A stretch of DNA of 11,564 bases from JAMXLL01 sp035279875 (lineage in GTDB: Bacteria > Desulfobacterota > Binatia > Binatales > Binataceae). This document shows, piece after piece, positions 1 to 7,074 of the stretch. Position 1 is the first letter of the stretch, and the number at the start of each line of letters is the position of its first letter. A model generated the notes under the pieces. It saw only the letters and a program-made list of their open reading frames with translations, searched no databases and was not told the DNA's origin. The position numbers were made by a program, and so were the translations under genes. The stretch covers positions 1-11,564 of the forward strand of contig DATEGX010000307.1 in NCBI GenBank assembly GCA_035279875.1, read 5' to 3'.

Positions 1-462
1 GAAAAGGCTACCGAACTGGCGCGCAAAATGGTCTGCGAATGGGGTATGAGCAAGGAACTCGGTCCGATGACCTTCGGGCGGCGCGAGGAGCAGGTCTTCC
101 TCGGGCGCGATATCGCTCATTCCAAGGACTATTCCGAGCACACCGCCGTCGAAATCGACCACGAGGTGCGGCGCATCGTCGACGACTCATATCAGAAGGC
201 CCGCTCGCTCTTGTCCGAGAATATGACGCTGCTCCATGCGCTGGCCGAGCGCTTGCTCGAGAAGGAAGTGGTCGAGGGTGCCGAGGTGGCCGAGATGGTC
301 AAGGCGTACCGCGAGGGGCGGGCGTTGCCGCCTTCGCGCGAGCCGATTGCGGCCAACAATCCGCCTGCCGGTGGGGTGCCCGCGCCAAAGGAAAAGCCCC
401 GAGTTGCAGCCGAGGAAGACGCGCCGGTCGCTGGGCTCAACCCCAAGCCCTCACTGGCTTGA
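1..462 (+). CDS. ftsH: ATP-dependent zinc metalloprotease FtsH, C-terminal part (5' end outside window)
   Basis: This is the last 153 residues of FtsH, the membrane-anchored AAA+ protease that degrades misfolded membrane proteins and some regulators. The reading frame is open from base 1, so the N-terminal membrane segments, the AAA domain and the HEXXH zinc site lie upstream. What is visible is the end of the M41 peptidase domain: an ATELARKMVCEWGMS segment at the start, then SKELGPMTFG, VFLGRDIAHSKDYSEHTA and the helical stretch EIDHEVRRIVDDSYQKA, all typical of FtsH. The first residues correspond to the helix just after the third zinc-ligand region of the family. The last 40 or so residues are Pro/Ala rich (ANNPPAGG, PAPKEKP) and are probably disordered, as FtsH tails often are. 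It stops with TGA, 66 nt before folP. Identification is by recall of family motifs. Confidence 0.95.
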   Translation, partial: EKATELARKMVCEWGMSKELGPMTFGRREEQVFLGRDIAHSKDYSEHTAVEIDHEVRRIVDDSYQKARSLLSENMTLLHALAERLLEKEVVEGAEVAEMVKAYREGRALPPSREPIAANNPPAGGVPAPKEKPRVAAEEDAPVAGLNPKPSLA

Positions 463-466
463 AGCA

Positions 467-482
467 GCGCTCACGCGAGCGC
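467..482 (+). terminator. short GC hairpin after ftsH, weak terminator candidate
   Basis: GCGCTC (467-472) and GAGCGC (477-482) are perfect complements around a 4-nt loop, ACGC, beginning 4 nt after the ftsH stop codon. No T-run follows, so it is not a standard intrinsic terminator. It could slow 3' exonucleases, act with Rho, or be chance in GC-rich DNA. It is the only structure I see in the 66-nt gap before folP. Confidence 0.25.
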
Positions 483-528
483 GATCTGATGGCAATCTGA
501 GTCCTGGCGGCCATCCTCGGTATGCGGC

Positions 529-1401
529 ATGACCGTGGCCGAACAGCATCGCCGCGTTGATTCGCTCCCGCTTAACGACGGCCGGGTAGTCCCACTTCCC
601 GCCGTGATGGGCGTGCTCAACGTCACGCCCGATTCGTTTTCCGACGGTGGCCGTTTTCTCGACCCGGATCGAGCAGCCGAGCATGCGCTCGCGATGGAGG
701 CTGCAGGCGCGGCGCTAATCGATATCGGCGGCGAATCGAGCCGCCCGGTTGGTGCGCAGGAAGTTTCGTCGGAGGTTGAACTCGCGCGGGTTTTGCCGGT
801 GCTCGAGCGCCTGCGCGGACGCCTAAACGTCCCGATCTCGATCGACACCCGCAAGGCCCGGGTGGCGCGGGCGGCGTTGGACCACGGAGCCTCGATTATC
901 AACGACATCAGCGCGCTATCGGGAGACCCGGCGATGCGCGAACTGGCGGTCGAGCGGCGCTGCCCGGTCGTCCTGATGCACATGAAGGGCGGGGCGGCCG
1001 ACCATATGAAGTTCGCTTCGTATCGGGACGTAGCCGAAGAAGTCTTCCAGTACCTCGAGCAACGGGCCGCGTTCGCGATAAGCGCCGGAATCGAGCGGTC
1101 GCGGATTATCCTCGATCCGGGCCTGGGCTTCGCCAAGACTGCCGAACACAACCTCGCACTATTGGGTAGTTTGGAAAGGCTTTGCGCGATAGGCTATCCG
1201 GTGTTGGTGGGCGCTTCGCGCAAGGCCTTCGTACGGCGAATCGCCGGGGCCGGCGAGCGTGAGGTGTTATTCGGAACGGCGGCGGTCAACGCCGTGGCAA
1301 TCGCGGCGGGCGCCGCGATTATCCGGGTGCACGACCCCGGACCGATGCTGGCGGTGATGAAGATGGCGGCGGCAGTGGCGGCGGCGCGCCGACCTGGCTG
1401 A
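529..1401 (+). CDS. folP: dihydropteroate synthase FolP
   Basis: FolP joins p-aminobenzoate to 6-hydroxymethyl-7,8-dihydropterin diphosphate to give 7,8-dihydropteroate in folate synthesis; it is the cytoplasmic target of sulfonamides. The 290-residue length is normal for this TIM-barrel enzyme. Family motifs occur in order: GVLNVTPDSFSDGG with Asn31, DIGGESSRP, SIDTRKARVARAA, INDISAL, VVLMHMKG, ILDPGLGFAK, GASRKAF with Ser230, Arg231 and Lys232 (substrate and diphosphate contacts in the family), and RVHDPGP near the C terminus. No key motif is missing. The ATG at 529 has no clear Shine-Dalgarno sequence upstream, but it leaves about 25 residues before the first barrel strand, which is usual. 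cdaA follows after 3 nt, so the two are probably cotranscribed. The ftsH-folP adjacency is common in Proteobacteria. Confidence 0.96.
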   Translation: MTVAEQHRRVDSLPLNDGRVVPLPAVMGVLNVTPDSFSDGGRFLDPDRAAEHALAMEAAGAALIDIGGESSRPVGAQEVSSEVELARVLPVLERLRGRLNVPISIDTRKARVARAALDHGASIINDISALSGDPAMRELAVERRCPVVLMHMKGGAADHMKFASYRDVAEEVFQYLEQRAAFAISAGIERSRIILDPGLGFAKTAEHNLALLGSLERLCAIGYPVLVGASRKAFVRRIAGAGEREVLFGTAAVNAVAIAAGAAIIRVHDPGPMLAVMKMAAAVAAARRPG

Positions 1402-1404
1402 ACG

Positions 1405-2184
1405 ATGCACGGTTTCCTGCACGTCATACCGCGCCTGCGCTGGCAGGACGCACTGGACATCCTGATCGTCGCATACGTGATCTACAGGATCGCGCTGCTG
1501 ATCCGCGGCACGCGAACGATGCAAATGGTGATCGGTCTGGGGATCCTGGCCGGCGCCTTCGTCGGCTCGCAGATGCTCGGGCTATTCACGCTCAACTGGT
1601 TGCTCAATAACTTCCTCGGCTCCCTGATCATAATTCTGGTGGTGATTTTCCAGGCGGATATCCGCCGCGCGCTGACCGGCGTCGGCGCCCGTTCGCTCTT
1701 CAGCTCGCGCGGCGAGGTCGCCGACATCGCCGAGGAACTGGTGGTGACTTCGGCCTGGCTCTCGGCGCGCCGAATCGGCGGGCTGATCGTGATCGAGCAT
1801 GAGGTCGGGCTGCAGGACGTCGTCGAGACCGGACGCATCGTCGACGCGCGAGTGTCGCCGGAGTTGATCGAGACTATCTTCATGCGCGGCTCGCCGCTGC
1901 ATGACGGCGCGGTGATTATCAAAGGCAACCAGGTCCTTGCAGCGGCATGCCTGCTGCCGCTGTCGACCAATCCCGACGTGAGCCTGACACTCGGTACCCG
2001 TCATCGCGCGGCGATTGGACTGACCGAAGACAATGACGCGACAGTGATCGTGGTTTCGGAGGAGGACGGCACGATCTCGCTCGCTCGCCACGGGCAATTG
2101 ACGCGCGGCTTGAAGCAGCAGCAATTGCTCGCGGCGTTGCAGAACGTCGAGGCGTGGGACGCAATGCGGCCGGAGGTGGCGTAG
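1405..2184 (+). CDS. cdaA: diadenylate cyclase CdaA (DisA_N/DAC domain, membrane-anchored)
   Basis: CdaA (also DacA) condenses two ATP into the second messenger cyclic di-AMP, which controls potassium and osmolyte uptake and cell-wall balance in many bacteria. The 259-residue protein has three N-terminal membrane segments (about residues 17-33, 39-60 and 66-83), a short linker, then a DAC domain. Both catalytic signatures are present: DGA at 167-169 within RGSPLHDGAVII, and RHR at 199-201 within LGTRHRAAIG. The order membrane helices then DAC domain marks the CdaA type rather than DisA or CdaS. It lies 3 nt after folP and its TAG stop is immediately followed by the ybbR ATG, the partner gene found next to cdaA in Firmicutes. 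An intact active site suggests real c-di-AMP synthesis; I see no c-di-AMP hydrolase or receptor in the window. Confidence 0.96.
   Translation: MHGFLHVIPRLRWQDALDILIVAYVIYRIALLIRGTRTMQMVIGLGILAGAFVGSQMLGLFTLNWLLNNFLGSLIIILVVIFQADIRRALTGVGARSLFSSRGEVADIAEELVVTSAWLSARRIGGLIVIEHEVGLQDVVETGRIVDARVSPELIETIFMRGSPLHDGAVIIKGNQVLAAACLLPLSTNPDVSLTLGTRHRAAIGLTEDNDATVIVVSEEDGTISLARHGQLTRGLKQQQLLAALQNVEAWDAMRPEVA
2172..2178 (+). promoter_or_regulatory. Shine-Dalgarno sequence for the ybbR-domain gene
   Basis: GGAGGTG lies inside the last codons of cdaA, 6 nt before the ATG at 2185. It fixes that start and suggests that ybbR translation is initiated by, or coupled to, ribosomes finishing cdaA. Confidence 0.7.
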
Positions 2185-3198
2185 ATGGCGATGCCCGCGA
2201 TCAAGGGGCCGTCACGGCCGCCCGTGGTGCTGAGCCTTATCCGTCCGGCGGAATTGCGCCGCCGCTATTCGTTGCGCGTGTTGCGCCACCGCCTGCGCCA
2301 GAACCTCGGCCTCAGGATAATTTCGGTGCTGTTGGCGCTCGGCCTGTGGGTGTTCGTCAACGCCGGTCAGCACAGCTCGCTGCAATCTTTCAATGTACCG
2401 ATCGGCTACCGCGCGCTGCCGTTCGATTTCGTCATCACCAACCCGCATCCCGACTTTGTCAAGGTGCAGTTGTCGGGACCGCCGACGCTGCTCTCGCTGG
2501 TCGATCCGAACCGCCTGACATTGCGGCTCGACCTGAGCGGCGTCGGGGTTGGGCAGGCGTCGTTCAAGATCGGTCCCGACTCCTTCAACGTACCGCGCGG
2601 GACCGCGGTCAGCAGCATTTCACCGTCGCAAATCGTGCTGGACCTCGACAAGGTCATCGCGCGCGAGGTTCCGCTGCATGTTGCGAAGACCGGCCGGATT
2701 GCCGATGGCTACCGGATCGCGTCGATCCAGGCTACCCCGTCGAGCGTGAGGGTGCGGGCGCCGAGCAGGCAATTGGCGCGGATCGACACGATCAATACCG
2801 AAAGCGTCGACATCAGCGGGCTGTCGGGTCCATTCACCCGCGCATTGGCGGTGGTCGCGCCCGGCGGGATGGCCCGGGTGACCCCGACCGAGGTGATCGT
2901 CAGGATCACGTTGACGCCGGTGATGGCCAGCAAGGACTTCCACGGTGTGCCGATCGTGGTGCGCAACACCGATCATCAAACCAAAGTCGAGCCCGAGCGG
3001 GTCAACCTGACCCTGCGTGGCCCCAAGCTGGTGCTCGGTAAGCTGGATCTCAAGGGCGCGGTATACGTCGACGCGGACGGGCTGACGCCGGGTTCGCACG
3101 ATGCGACCGTGCAGATGCAATTGCCTGAAGGAGTGGAGCTGCAGCGTCAATGGCCCGAGAAGGTCAGAATCAGGATCAAGCACGCGCTCAACGGCTGA
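2185..3198 (+). CDS. YbbR-domain membrane protein, CdaR-like regulator of CdaA
   Basis: This 337-residue protein probably anchors in the inner membrane and contacts CdaA, as CdaR (YbbR) does in Firmicutes, where it modulates c-di-AMP synthesis. The first 44 residues are strongly basic (about ten Arg), followed by one hydrophobic helix at about 45-60 (IISVLLALGLWVFVNA) and then an external part built of beta-rich repeats. I see three YbbR-like units, roughly at 68-150, 158-240 and 248-333, each with a pattern like 'PxxxxxxP..v.v..Gp' or 'V.v.aP'; the unit borders are estimates. An N-terminus-in, repeats-out topology fits the positive-inside rule. The ATG starts directly after the cdaA stop and is preceded by GGAGGTG at 2172-2178, a strong Shine-Dalgarno sequence at 6-nt spacing. 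The 3' end may overlap the start of glmM. The symbol is left blank because naming varies (ybbR, cdaR). Confidence 0.88.
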   Translation: MAMPAIKGPSRPPVVLSLIRPAELRRRYSLRVLRHRLRQNLGLRIISVLLALGLWVFVNAGQHSSLQSFNVPIGYRALPFDFVITNPHPDFVKVQLSGPPTLLSLVDPNRLTLRLDLSGVGVGQASFKIGPDSFNVPRGTAVSSISPSQIVLDLDKVIAREVPLHVAKTGRIADGYRIASIQATPSSVRVRAPSRQLARIDTINTESVDISGLSGPFTRALAVVAPGGMARVTPTEVIVRITLTPVMASKDFHGVPIVVRNTDHQTKVEPERVNLTLRGPKLVLGKLDLKGAVYVDADGLTPGSHDATVQMQLPEGVELQRQWPEKVRIRIKHALNG

Positions 3199-4568
3199 GC
3201 CCGGCGCGTCAAAAGTTGTTCGGCACTGACGGCGTGCGCGGCGTCGCCAACCTCGAACCAATCACCTCGGAAACCGCGCTCAGGCTCGGACGGGCGCTCG
3301 CGCATGTCTTTAAAAATCGTGGCGGACGTCATCGGCGCATCCTGATCGGCAAGGACACGCGGCTTTCGGGTTATATGCTCGAAACCGCGATGGCCTCGGG
3401 CATCTGCTCGATGGGCGTTGATGTTTTGCTGGTGGGGCCGCTGCCAACGCCGGGTATCGCCTTTCTAACCCGCAGCATGCGGGCCGACGCCGGCGTGGTG
3501 ATTTCGGCCTCGCACAATCCCTATCAGGACAATGGCATCAAGTTCTTTTCGCGCGACGGCTTCAAGCTCGACGACGAGACCGAATGCGCGATCGAGGAAC
3601 TGGTTTTCGACGACGGCGCGTTGACCCGCTTTCGTGCTGCCGGCAGCGACATCGGCAAGGCGGCGCGGATCGACGACGCGATCGGCCGCTACCTGGTCTT
3701 CCTCAAGACCTGCGTGCCGCGGAGCGTGACCTTCGAGGGCGTGAAGATCGTCATTGATTGCGCCAACGGGGCCGGCTACAAGGTCGGGCCGGACGCGCTC
3801 GAGGAACTCGGCGCCGAAGTGATCGCGATCGGGGTCGAGCCGGACGGCACCAATATCAACGAGGGTTGCGGCGCCGTCCATCTCGACCGGCTGCGTGAAA
3901 CCGTGCTCGCCAGTCATGCGCAGGTCGGCGTGGCGCTCGACGGCGACGGTGATCGTGCGCTGTTCGTCGACGAGCGCGGCGCCCTATTCGATGGCGACGA
4001 CGTGATGGCCTTGCTGGGCGCGAGGATGGCGGCGGAAGGGCGGCTCAAGGACAACACTGTCGTGGCCACCGTGATGAGCAATTTCGGTCTCGACCTGGCG
4101 CTCAAGCGCGGCGGTGCGCGGCTGGTGCGCACCGACGTCGGCGACCCCGCGGTGGCGCGCGAGATGCGCGCCAATTCGTACAATCTCGGGGGCGAGCAAT
4201 CCGGCCACGTCATTTTCATGGACCATTCGACTACCGGCGACGGCTTGATAACCGCGATGCTCCTGCTCTCGCATATGGTTGAAACCGCCACCCCGCTGAG
4301 CGAATTGCGCGCGATGCGGCGGGTGCCGCAGGTCCTGGAAAACGTCCCCGTGCGCGAACGAGTGCCGCTGGAGGGCATACCCGAGGTGGCCCGCGCGATC
4401 GCCAGCGCCGAGCTTCGGCTCGAGGGCCGCGGCCGCCTGCTGGTGCGGTATTCGGGCACCGAGATGCTGGCGCGCGTGATGGTCGAGGGGGACGATGAAG
4501 GAGGCATCAGCGAGATCGCGCGCCAGATCGCAGCCGCGATTCATCGTCGGCTTGGCGACGGCGCCTGA
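3150..4568 (+). CDS. glmM: phosphoglucosamine mutase GlmM
   Basis: GlmM converts glucosamine-6-phosphate to glucosamine-1-phosphate, the step before UDP-GlcNAc for peptidoglycan and lipopolysaccharide; in Firmicutes it also binds and inhibits CdaA. All alpha-D-phosphohexomutase signatures are present: KLFGTDGVRGVAN at the N terminus, the phosphoserine loop SASHNP with Ser121 (numbered from the ATG at 3150), the metal loop DGDGDR at 264-269, the sugar-binding GGEQSGH and the phosphate-binding RYSGTE near the C terminus. From this ATG the protein is 472 residues, about 20 longer than usual, and overlaps ybbR by 49 nt. A GTGGAG at 3133-3138 could serve that ATG. A CTG at 3195 (overlapping the ybbR TGA by 4 nt) would give 457 residues starting MSPARQKLFGTDG, and a TTG at 3216 would give 450. 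The function is secure; the start is not. Confidence 0.95.
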   Translation: MAREGQNQDQARAQRLSPARQKLFGTDGVRGVANLEPITSETALRLGRALAHVFKNRGGRHRRILIGKDTRLSGYMLETAMASGICSMGVDVLLVGPLPTPGIAFLTRSMRADAGVVISASHNPYQDNGIKFFSRDGFKLDDETECAIEELVFDDGALTRFRAAGSDIGKAARIDDAIGRYLVFLKTCVPRSVTFEGVKIVIDCANGAGYKVGPDALEELGAEVIAIGVEPDGTNINEGCGAVHLDRLRETVLASHAQVGVALDGDGDRALFVDERGALFDGDDVMALLGARMAAEGRLKDNTVVATVMSNFGLDLALKRGGARLVRTDVGDPAVAREMRANSYNLGGEQSGHVIFMDHSTTGDGLITAMLLLSHMVETATPLSELRAMRRVPQVLENVPVRERVPLEGIPEVARAIASAELRLEGRGRLLVRYSGTEMLARVMVEGDDEGGISEIARQIAAAIHRRLGDGA

Positions 4569-4579
4569 AGGGGTAAAAT
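4552..4579 (+). promoter_or_regulatory. possible sigma-70-type promoter upstream of pdxJ
   Basis: TTGGCG (4552-4557) and TAAAAT (4574-4579) sit 16 nt apart and match the -35 and -10 consensus at 4 and 5 of 6 positions. A transcript would begin at about 4586, inside the inverted repeat at 4581-4618, which could then act as an operator rather than as a full RNA hairpin. The -35 lies within the end of glmM. Such matches occur by chance, so this is tentative. Confidence 0.3.
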
Positions 4580-4580
4580 C

Positions 4581-4618
4581 AAGGTGGTGAACCTGATTTG
4601 CCCCGGTCTCACCACCTT
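4581..4618 (+). repeat. perfect 10-bp inverted repeat between glmM and pdxJ
   Basis: AAGGTGGTGA (4581-4590) and TCACCACCTT (4609-4618) are perfect reverse complements separated by 18 nt. Inside the loop, ACC (4591-4593) and GGT (4605-4607) can add three pairs beyond a one-base bulge. No T-run follows, so it is unlikely to be a simple terminator. It ends 3 nt before the ATG of pdxJ at 4622 and covers the TTG at 4598. The left arm differs by one base from the ideal Shine-Dalgarno sequence AAGGAGGTGA. It could be a translational-control hairpin or the two half-sites of an operator. Confidence 0.7.
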
Positions 4619-4621
4619 CGA

Positions 4622-5458
4622 ATGATCAAGCTCGGAATCAATGTCGATCACGTCGCAACGCTGAGGCAGGCGCGGCTCGCGGCTTATCCTGACCCTGCCG
4701 AGGCCTCGCTGGCCGCGCAACGAGCGGGCGCCGATGCGATAACCGTGCATTTGCGCGAAGACCGCCGCCATATCCAGGATCGCGACCTTTTTCGCATTCA
4801 CGAGGCGATCAAGGTTCATCTCAATCAGGAAATGGCGCCGATCCCCGAGATGCTCGAAATCGCGATGGAACTGCGGCCCGATGAAGCTTGCCTGGTGCCG
4901 GAGCGCCGCGAGGAACTGACCACCGAGGGTGGGCTGGACGCTGATGGCTTGAAGGAGCGGCTCGCGCCCGTAATCGAGCGGCTGAACCTGGCGAAAATCG
5001 CTGTCAGTTTGTTCATCGATCCCGAGCCGCACCAGATCCAGGCGGCGGCGAAGCTGGGTGCGACGTTCGTTGAAATCCACACGGGGAGATATGCCAATCT
5101 CGCCGACGCCGACTTTGCGGGAGTCTCTGATAACGGCAATTCTCGCAGCCCGAGGAAGGGCGCCCCGGGCAAAGGCTCGCGCGCGGAGCGGACAAGTGGC
5201 GGCTTGAGTGCCGAGACTCGCGCAGAGCTTGACAAGATCCGCTCGGCGGTCAAACAGGCGCGCTCGCTAGGCCTCAAGCCCAATGCCGGCCACGGCCTCA
5301 ACTACACCAACGTGGCGCCGATTGCGGCGATTCCCGGAATCGCCTGGCTGCACATCGGACATGCGATAGTCGCGCGCTCGCTGATGGTGGGGATGGAGCG
5401 CGCGGTGCGTGAGATGGTGGCCCTCATCGCGCCGCGTAAGGTCTCGCGCAAGCGCTGA
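4622..5458 (+). CDS. pdxJ: pyridoxine 5'-phosphate synthase PdxJ, with an internal insertion
   Basis: PdxJ closes the pyridine ring of vitamin B6 from 1-deoxy-D-xylulose 5-phosphate and 3-amino-1-hydroxyacetone 1-phosphate. Family motifs are clear: IKLGINVDHVATLRQAR at the N terminus, ITVHLREDRRHI with His43, Arg45 and His50, LNLEMAP-like LNQEMAPIPEML, VSLFIDP, EIHTGRYA, NAGHGLNY with His224, and IGHAIVARSL. I chose the ATG at 4622 because MIKLGINVDHVATLRQ is the usual family start. A TTG at 4598 would add eight residues and has the Shine-Dalgarno-like AAGGTGGTGA 7 nt upstream, so it remains possible. The 278-residue length exceeds the usual 240 or so because of an insertion around residues 168-195, rich in Gly, Ser, Arg and Lys, between HTGRYA and the helix before NAGHGLNY. 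The reading frame stays open through it, and all catalytic motifs flank it intact. The next gene is nnr, 38 nt on; acpS, often found here, is absent. Confidence 0.95.
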   Translation: MIKLGINVDHVATLRQARLAAYPDPAEASLAAQRAGADAITVHLREDRRHIQDRDLFRIHEAIKVHLNQEMAPIPEMLEIAMELRPDEACLVPERREELTTEGGLDADGLKERLAPVIERLNLAKIAVSLFIDPEPHQIQAAAKLGATFVEIHTGRYANLADADFAGVSDNGNSRSPRKGAPGKGSRAERTSGGLSAETRAELDKIRSAVKQARSLGLKPNAGHGLNYTNVAPIAAIPGIAWLHIGHAIVARSLMVGMERAVREMVALIAPRKVSRKR

Positions 5459-5496
5459 GCTTCCAAGCCATCATTGTCGCTAAAGGCCGGCTCCCT

Positions 5497-7050
5497 ATGC
5501 TGCTGCTTACCGCCTCCCAAAGCCGCGAACTCGACCGCCTGAGCCAGGAGAAATACGGCGTTGATTCTTATGCATTGATGACCAACGCGGGGGAGGCGGT
5601 CGCGCGCGCGATCGCGCGGCGCTGGCCTGATGCGATCGCACGCGGAGTGCTGGTGGTTGCAGGCAAGGGCAATAACGGCGGTGATGGATTCGTGGTGGCT
5701 CGCCGCCTGCGCCGTGGCGGTGAGGCTGCACGTGTGCTGCTTTTGTCGCGAATCGCCGATCTGAAAGGCGACGCCGCGCGCGCCTTCCGGGAATTTGCAG
5801 CCGAGGGCGGCGCAGTAAACGAAATAGTTGACGAAAAGGGGCTCAGTGACGCGTTCGGCCAGGCGCCAGCGGGAGTTATCGTTGATGCGGTCTTCGGTAC
5901 GGGACTCAATGCCGAAGTGCGCGGCCTTGCGCGCCACGCGATCGACGCGATCAATGCCGCAGACGCGCCGGTGGCGGCCGTGGATATCCCCTCGGGTGTC
6001 AATTCCGACACCGGAGCGGTGATGGGCGTGGCGGTTCGAGCAACCGTCACGATAACCTTCGGCTTTGCCAAATACGGCCACGCATCCTATCCGGGGGCGG
6101 AATTCTGCGGATGCCTCGAAATTGCTGAGATAGGCTTTGCGCGCGAGGCAATCGGCGATATCGCGCCACGCGGCCGGCTTATCGAGCACGCCGACGCGAC
6201 CACCCTGATTCGCCCGCGGGGCGAGAATACTCATAAGGGCACCTACGGACATCCGCTGATAATTGCCGGCAGCCGAGGAAAATCCGGCGCCGCAGTGCTG
6301 GTTGCACGTGGGGCCCTACGTGCGGGTGCCGGACTCGTAACCGCGGCCATCCCGGAATCGGTCGCGGCGATCGTCGCGGCCGGACAGGCCGAACTGATGA
6401 CTGAGCCGATGCCCGATCACGAGGGCCATTTCGAGGGAGCCTCGTCAATCGAGCGCATTGCCGAATTGGCCCAGGGCAAGAGCGTTCTGATCGCCGGGCC
6501 GGGAATGGGCACCAGCGAGGACACGCGCCTGATAGTCGAATGGTTGGCGAAAGAAGGCACGCGTCCCGACCGTCCGCTGCTGCTCGACGCAGACGCGCTC
6601 AACGTACTTGCGCGGATCAGCCCCACCATCCTGAAATCGGCCAAAGGTCCGGTGGTCTTGACGCCCCATCCTGGTGAAATGGCCCGGCTGCTCGCGATCA
6701 GTACGAGCGAAGTAAATGCCGATCGGATCAGCGCCGCCCGGCGGCTCGCCGAAGTCACGGGGGCGGGAGTGCTGCTCAAGGGCGCCCGCAGCGTTATGGT
6801 GACGCCTGAACTGGACGTTTTCGTTAACTCGAGCGGCAATCCCGGAATGGCCACACCTGGGATGGGCGATGTGCTGTCAGGAATTATTGGCGCGCTAATC
6901 GGGCAGGGTATCTCGGCTGGCGATGCGTTGAAGGCCGGGGTCTTCATGCATGGTCACGCAGCCGACCGATTGGCCGCGAGAATCGGCCCGGCCGGCTATC
7001 TCGCGGGCGAACTCGCCGATGAGTTACCTTCCGCGATGGTGGCCCGATAG
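5497..7050 (+). CDS. nnr: bifunctional NAD(P)HX epimerase / ADP-dependent NAD(P)HX dehydratase
   Basis: This 517-residue fusion repairs hydrated, damaged NADH and NADPH. The N-terminal YjeF_N epimerase domain (about residues 1-215) interconverts the R and S hydrates and shows VAGKGNNGGDGFVVARRL (NNGGDG at 59-64), VDAVFGTGL, VDIPSGVNSDTG and ITFGFAKYGH. The C-terminal ribokinase-like dehydratase domain (about 225-510) shows HKGTYGHPLIIAGS, GAGLVT, IAGPGMG, LLLDADALN, VVLTPHPGEM, VLLKGA and the catalytic GMGDVLSG with Asp458. The length matches two-domain family members. The ATG at 5497 has AAAGG at 5482-5486 as a modest Shine-Dalgarno sequence. It follows pdxJ by 38 nt and precedes tsaE by 68 nt. 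nnr-tsaE adjacency is widespread (yjeF-yjeE in Escherichia coli). Both active sites look intact. Confidence 0.95.
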   Translation: MLLLTASQSRELDRLSQEKYGVDSYALMTNAGEAVARAIARRWPDAIARGVLVVAGKGNNGGDGFVVARRLRRGGEAARVLLLSRIADLKGDAARAFREFAAEGGAVNEIVDEKGLSDAFGQAPAGVIVDAVFGTGLNAEVRGLARHAIDAINAADAPVAAVDIPSGVNSDTGAVMGVAVRATVTITFGFAKYGHASYPGAEFCGCLEIAEIGFAREAIGDIAPRGRLIEHADATTLIRPRGENTHKGTYGHPLIIAGSRGKSGAAVLVARGALRAGAGLVTAAIPESVAAIVAAGQAELMTEPMPDHEGHFEGASSIERIAELAQGKSVLIAGPGMGTSEDTRLIVEWLAKEGTRPDRPLLLDADALNVLARISPTILKSAKGPVVLTPHPGEMARLLAISTSEVNADRISAARRLAEVTGAGVLLKGARSVMVTPELDVFVNSSGNPGMATPGMGDVLSGIIGALIGQGISAGDALKAGVFMHGHAADRLAARIGPAGYLAGELADELPSAMVAR

Positions 7051-7074
7051 CGGTATGAGAGATGTTGCACATCG

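Noticed and set aside
471..1151. Open frame on the - strand opposite folP (226 codons)
   Set aside because: It is a Ser/Arg/Ala-rich shadow translation of a conserved gene with no recognisable motif or ribosome binding site.
2154..3041. Open + frame of 295 codons over the ybbR-domain gene
   Set aside because: It overlaps almost the whole ybbR-domain gene in another frame. The ybbR frame has the Shine-Dalgarno sequence, the membrane helix and the domain pattern; this one is Arg/Gln/Gly-rich with none of these.
5605..5618. 14-nt palindrome made of CG repeats around GATC in nnr
   Set aside because: It encodes part of a normal Ala/Arg helix and is explained by codon choice; similar CG-rich palindromes are expected by chance here.
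5302..6252. Long open frame on the - strand (316 codons) across the end of pdxJ and the start of nnr
   Set aside because: It lies opposite two well-recognised genes, its protein matches no family I know, and long antisense frames are expected in GC-rich DNA with strong third-position bias.
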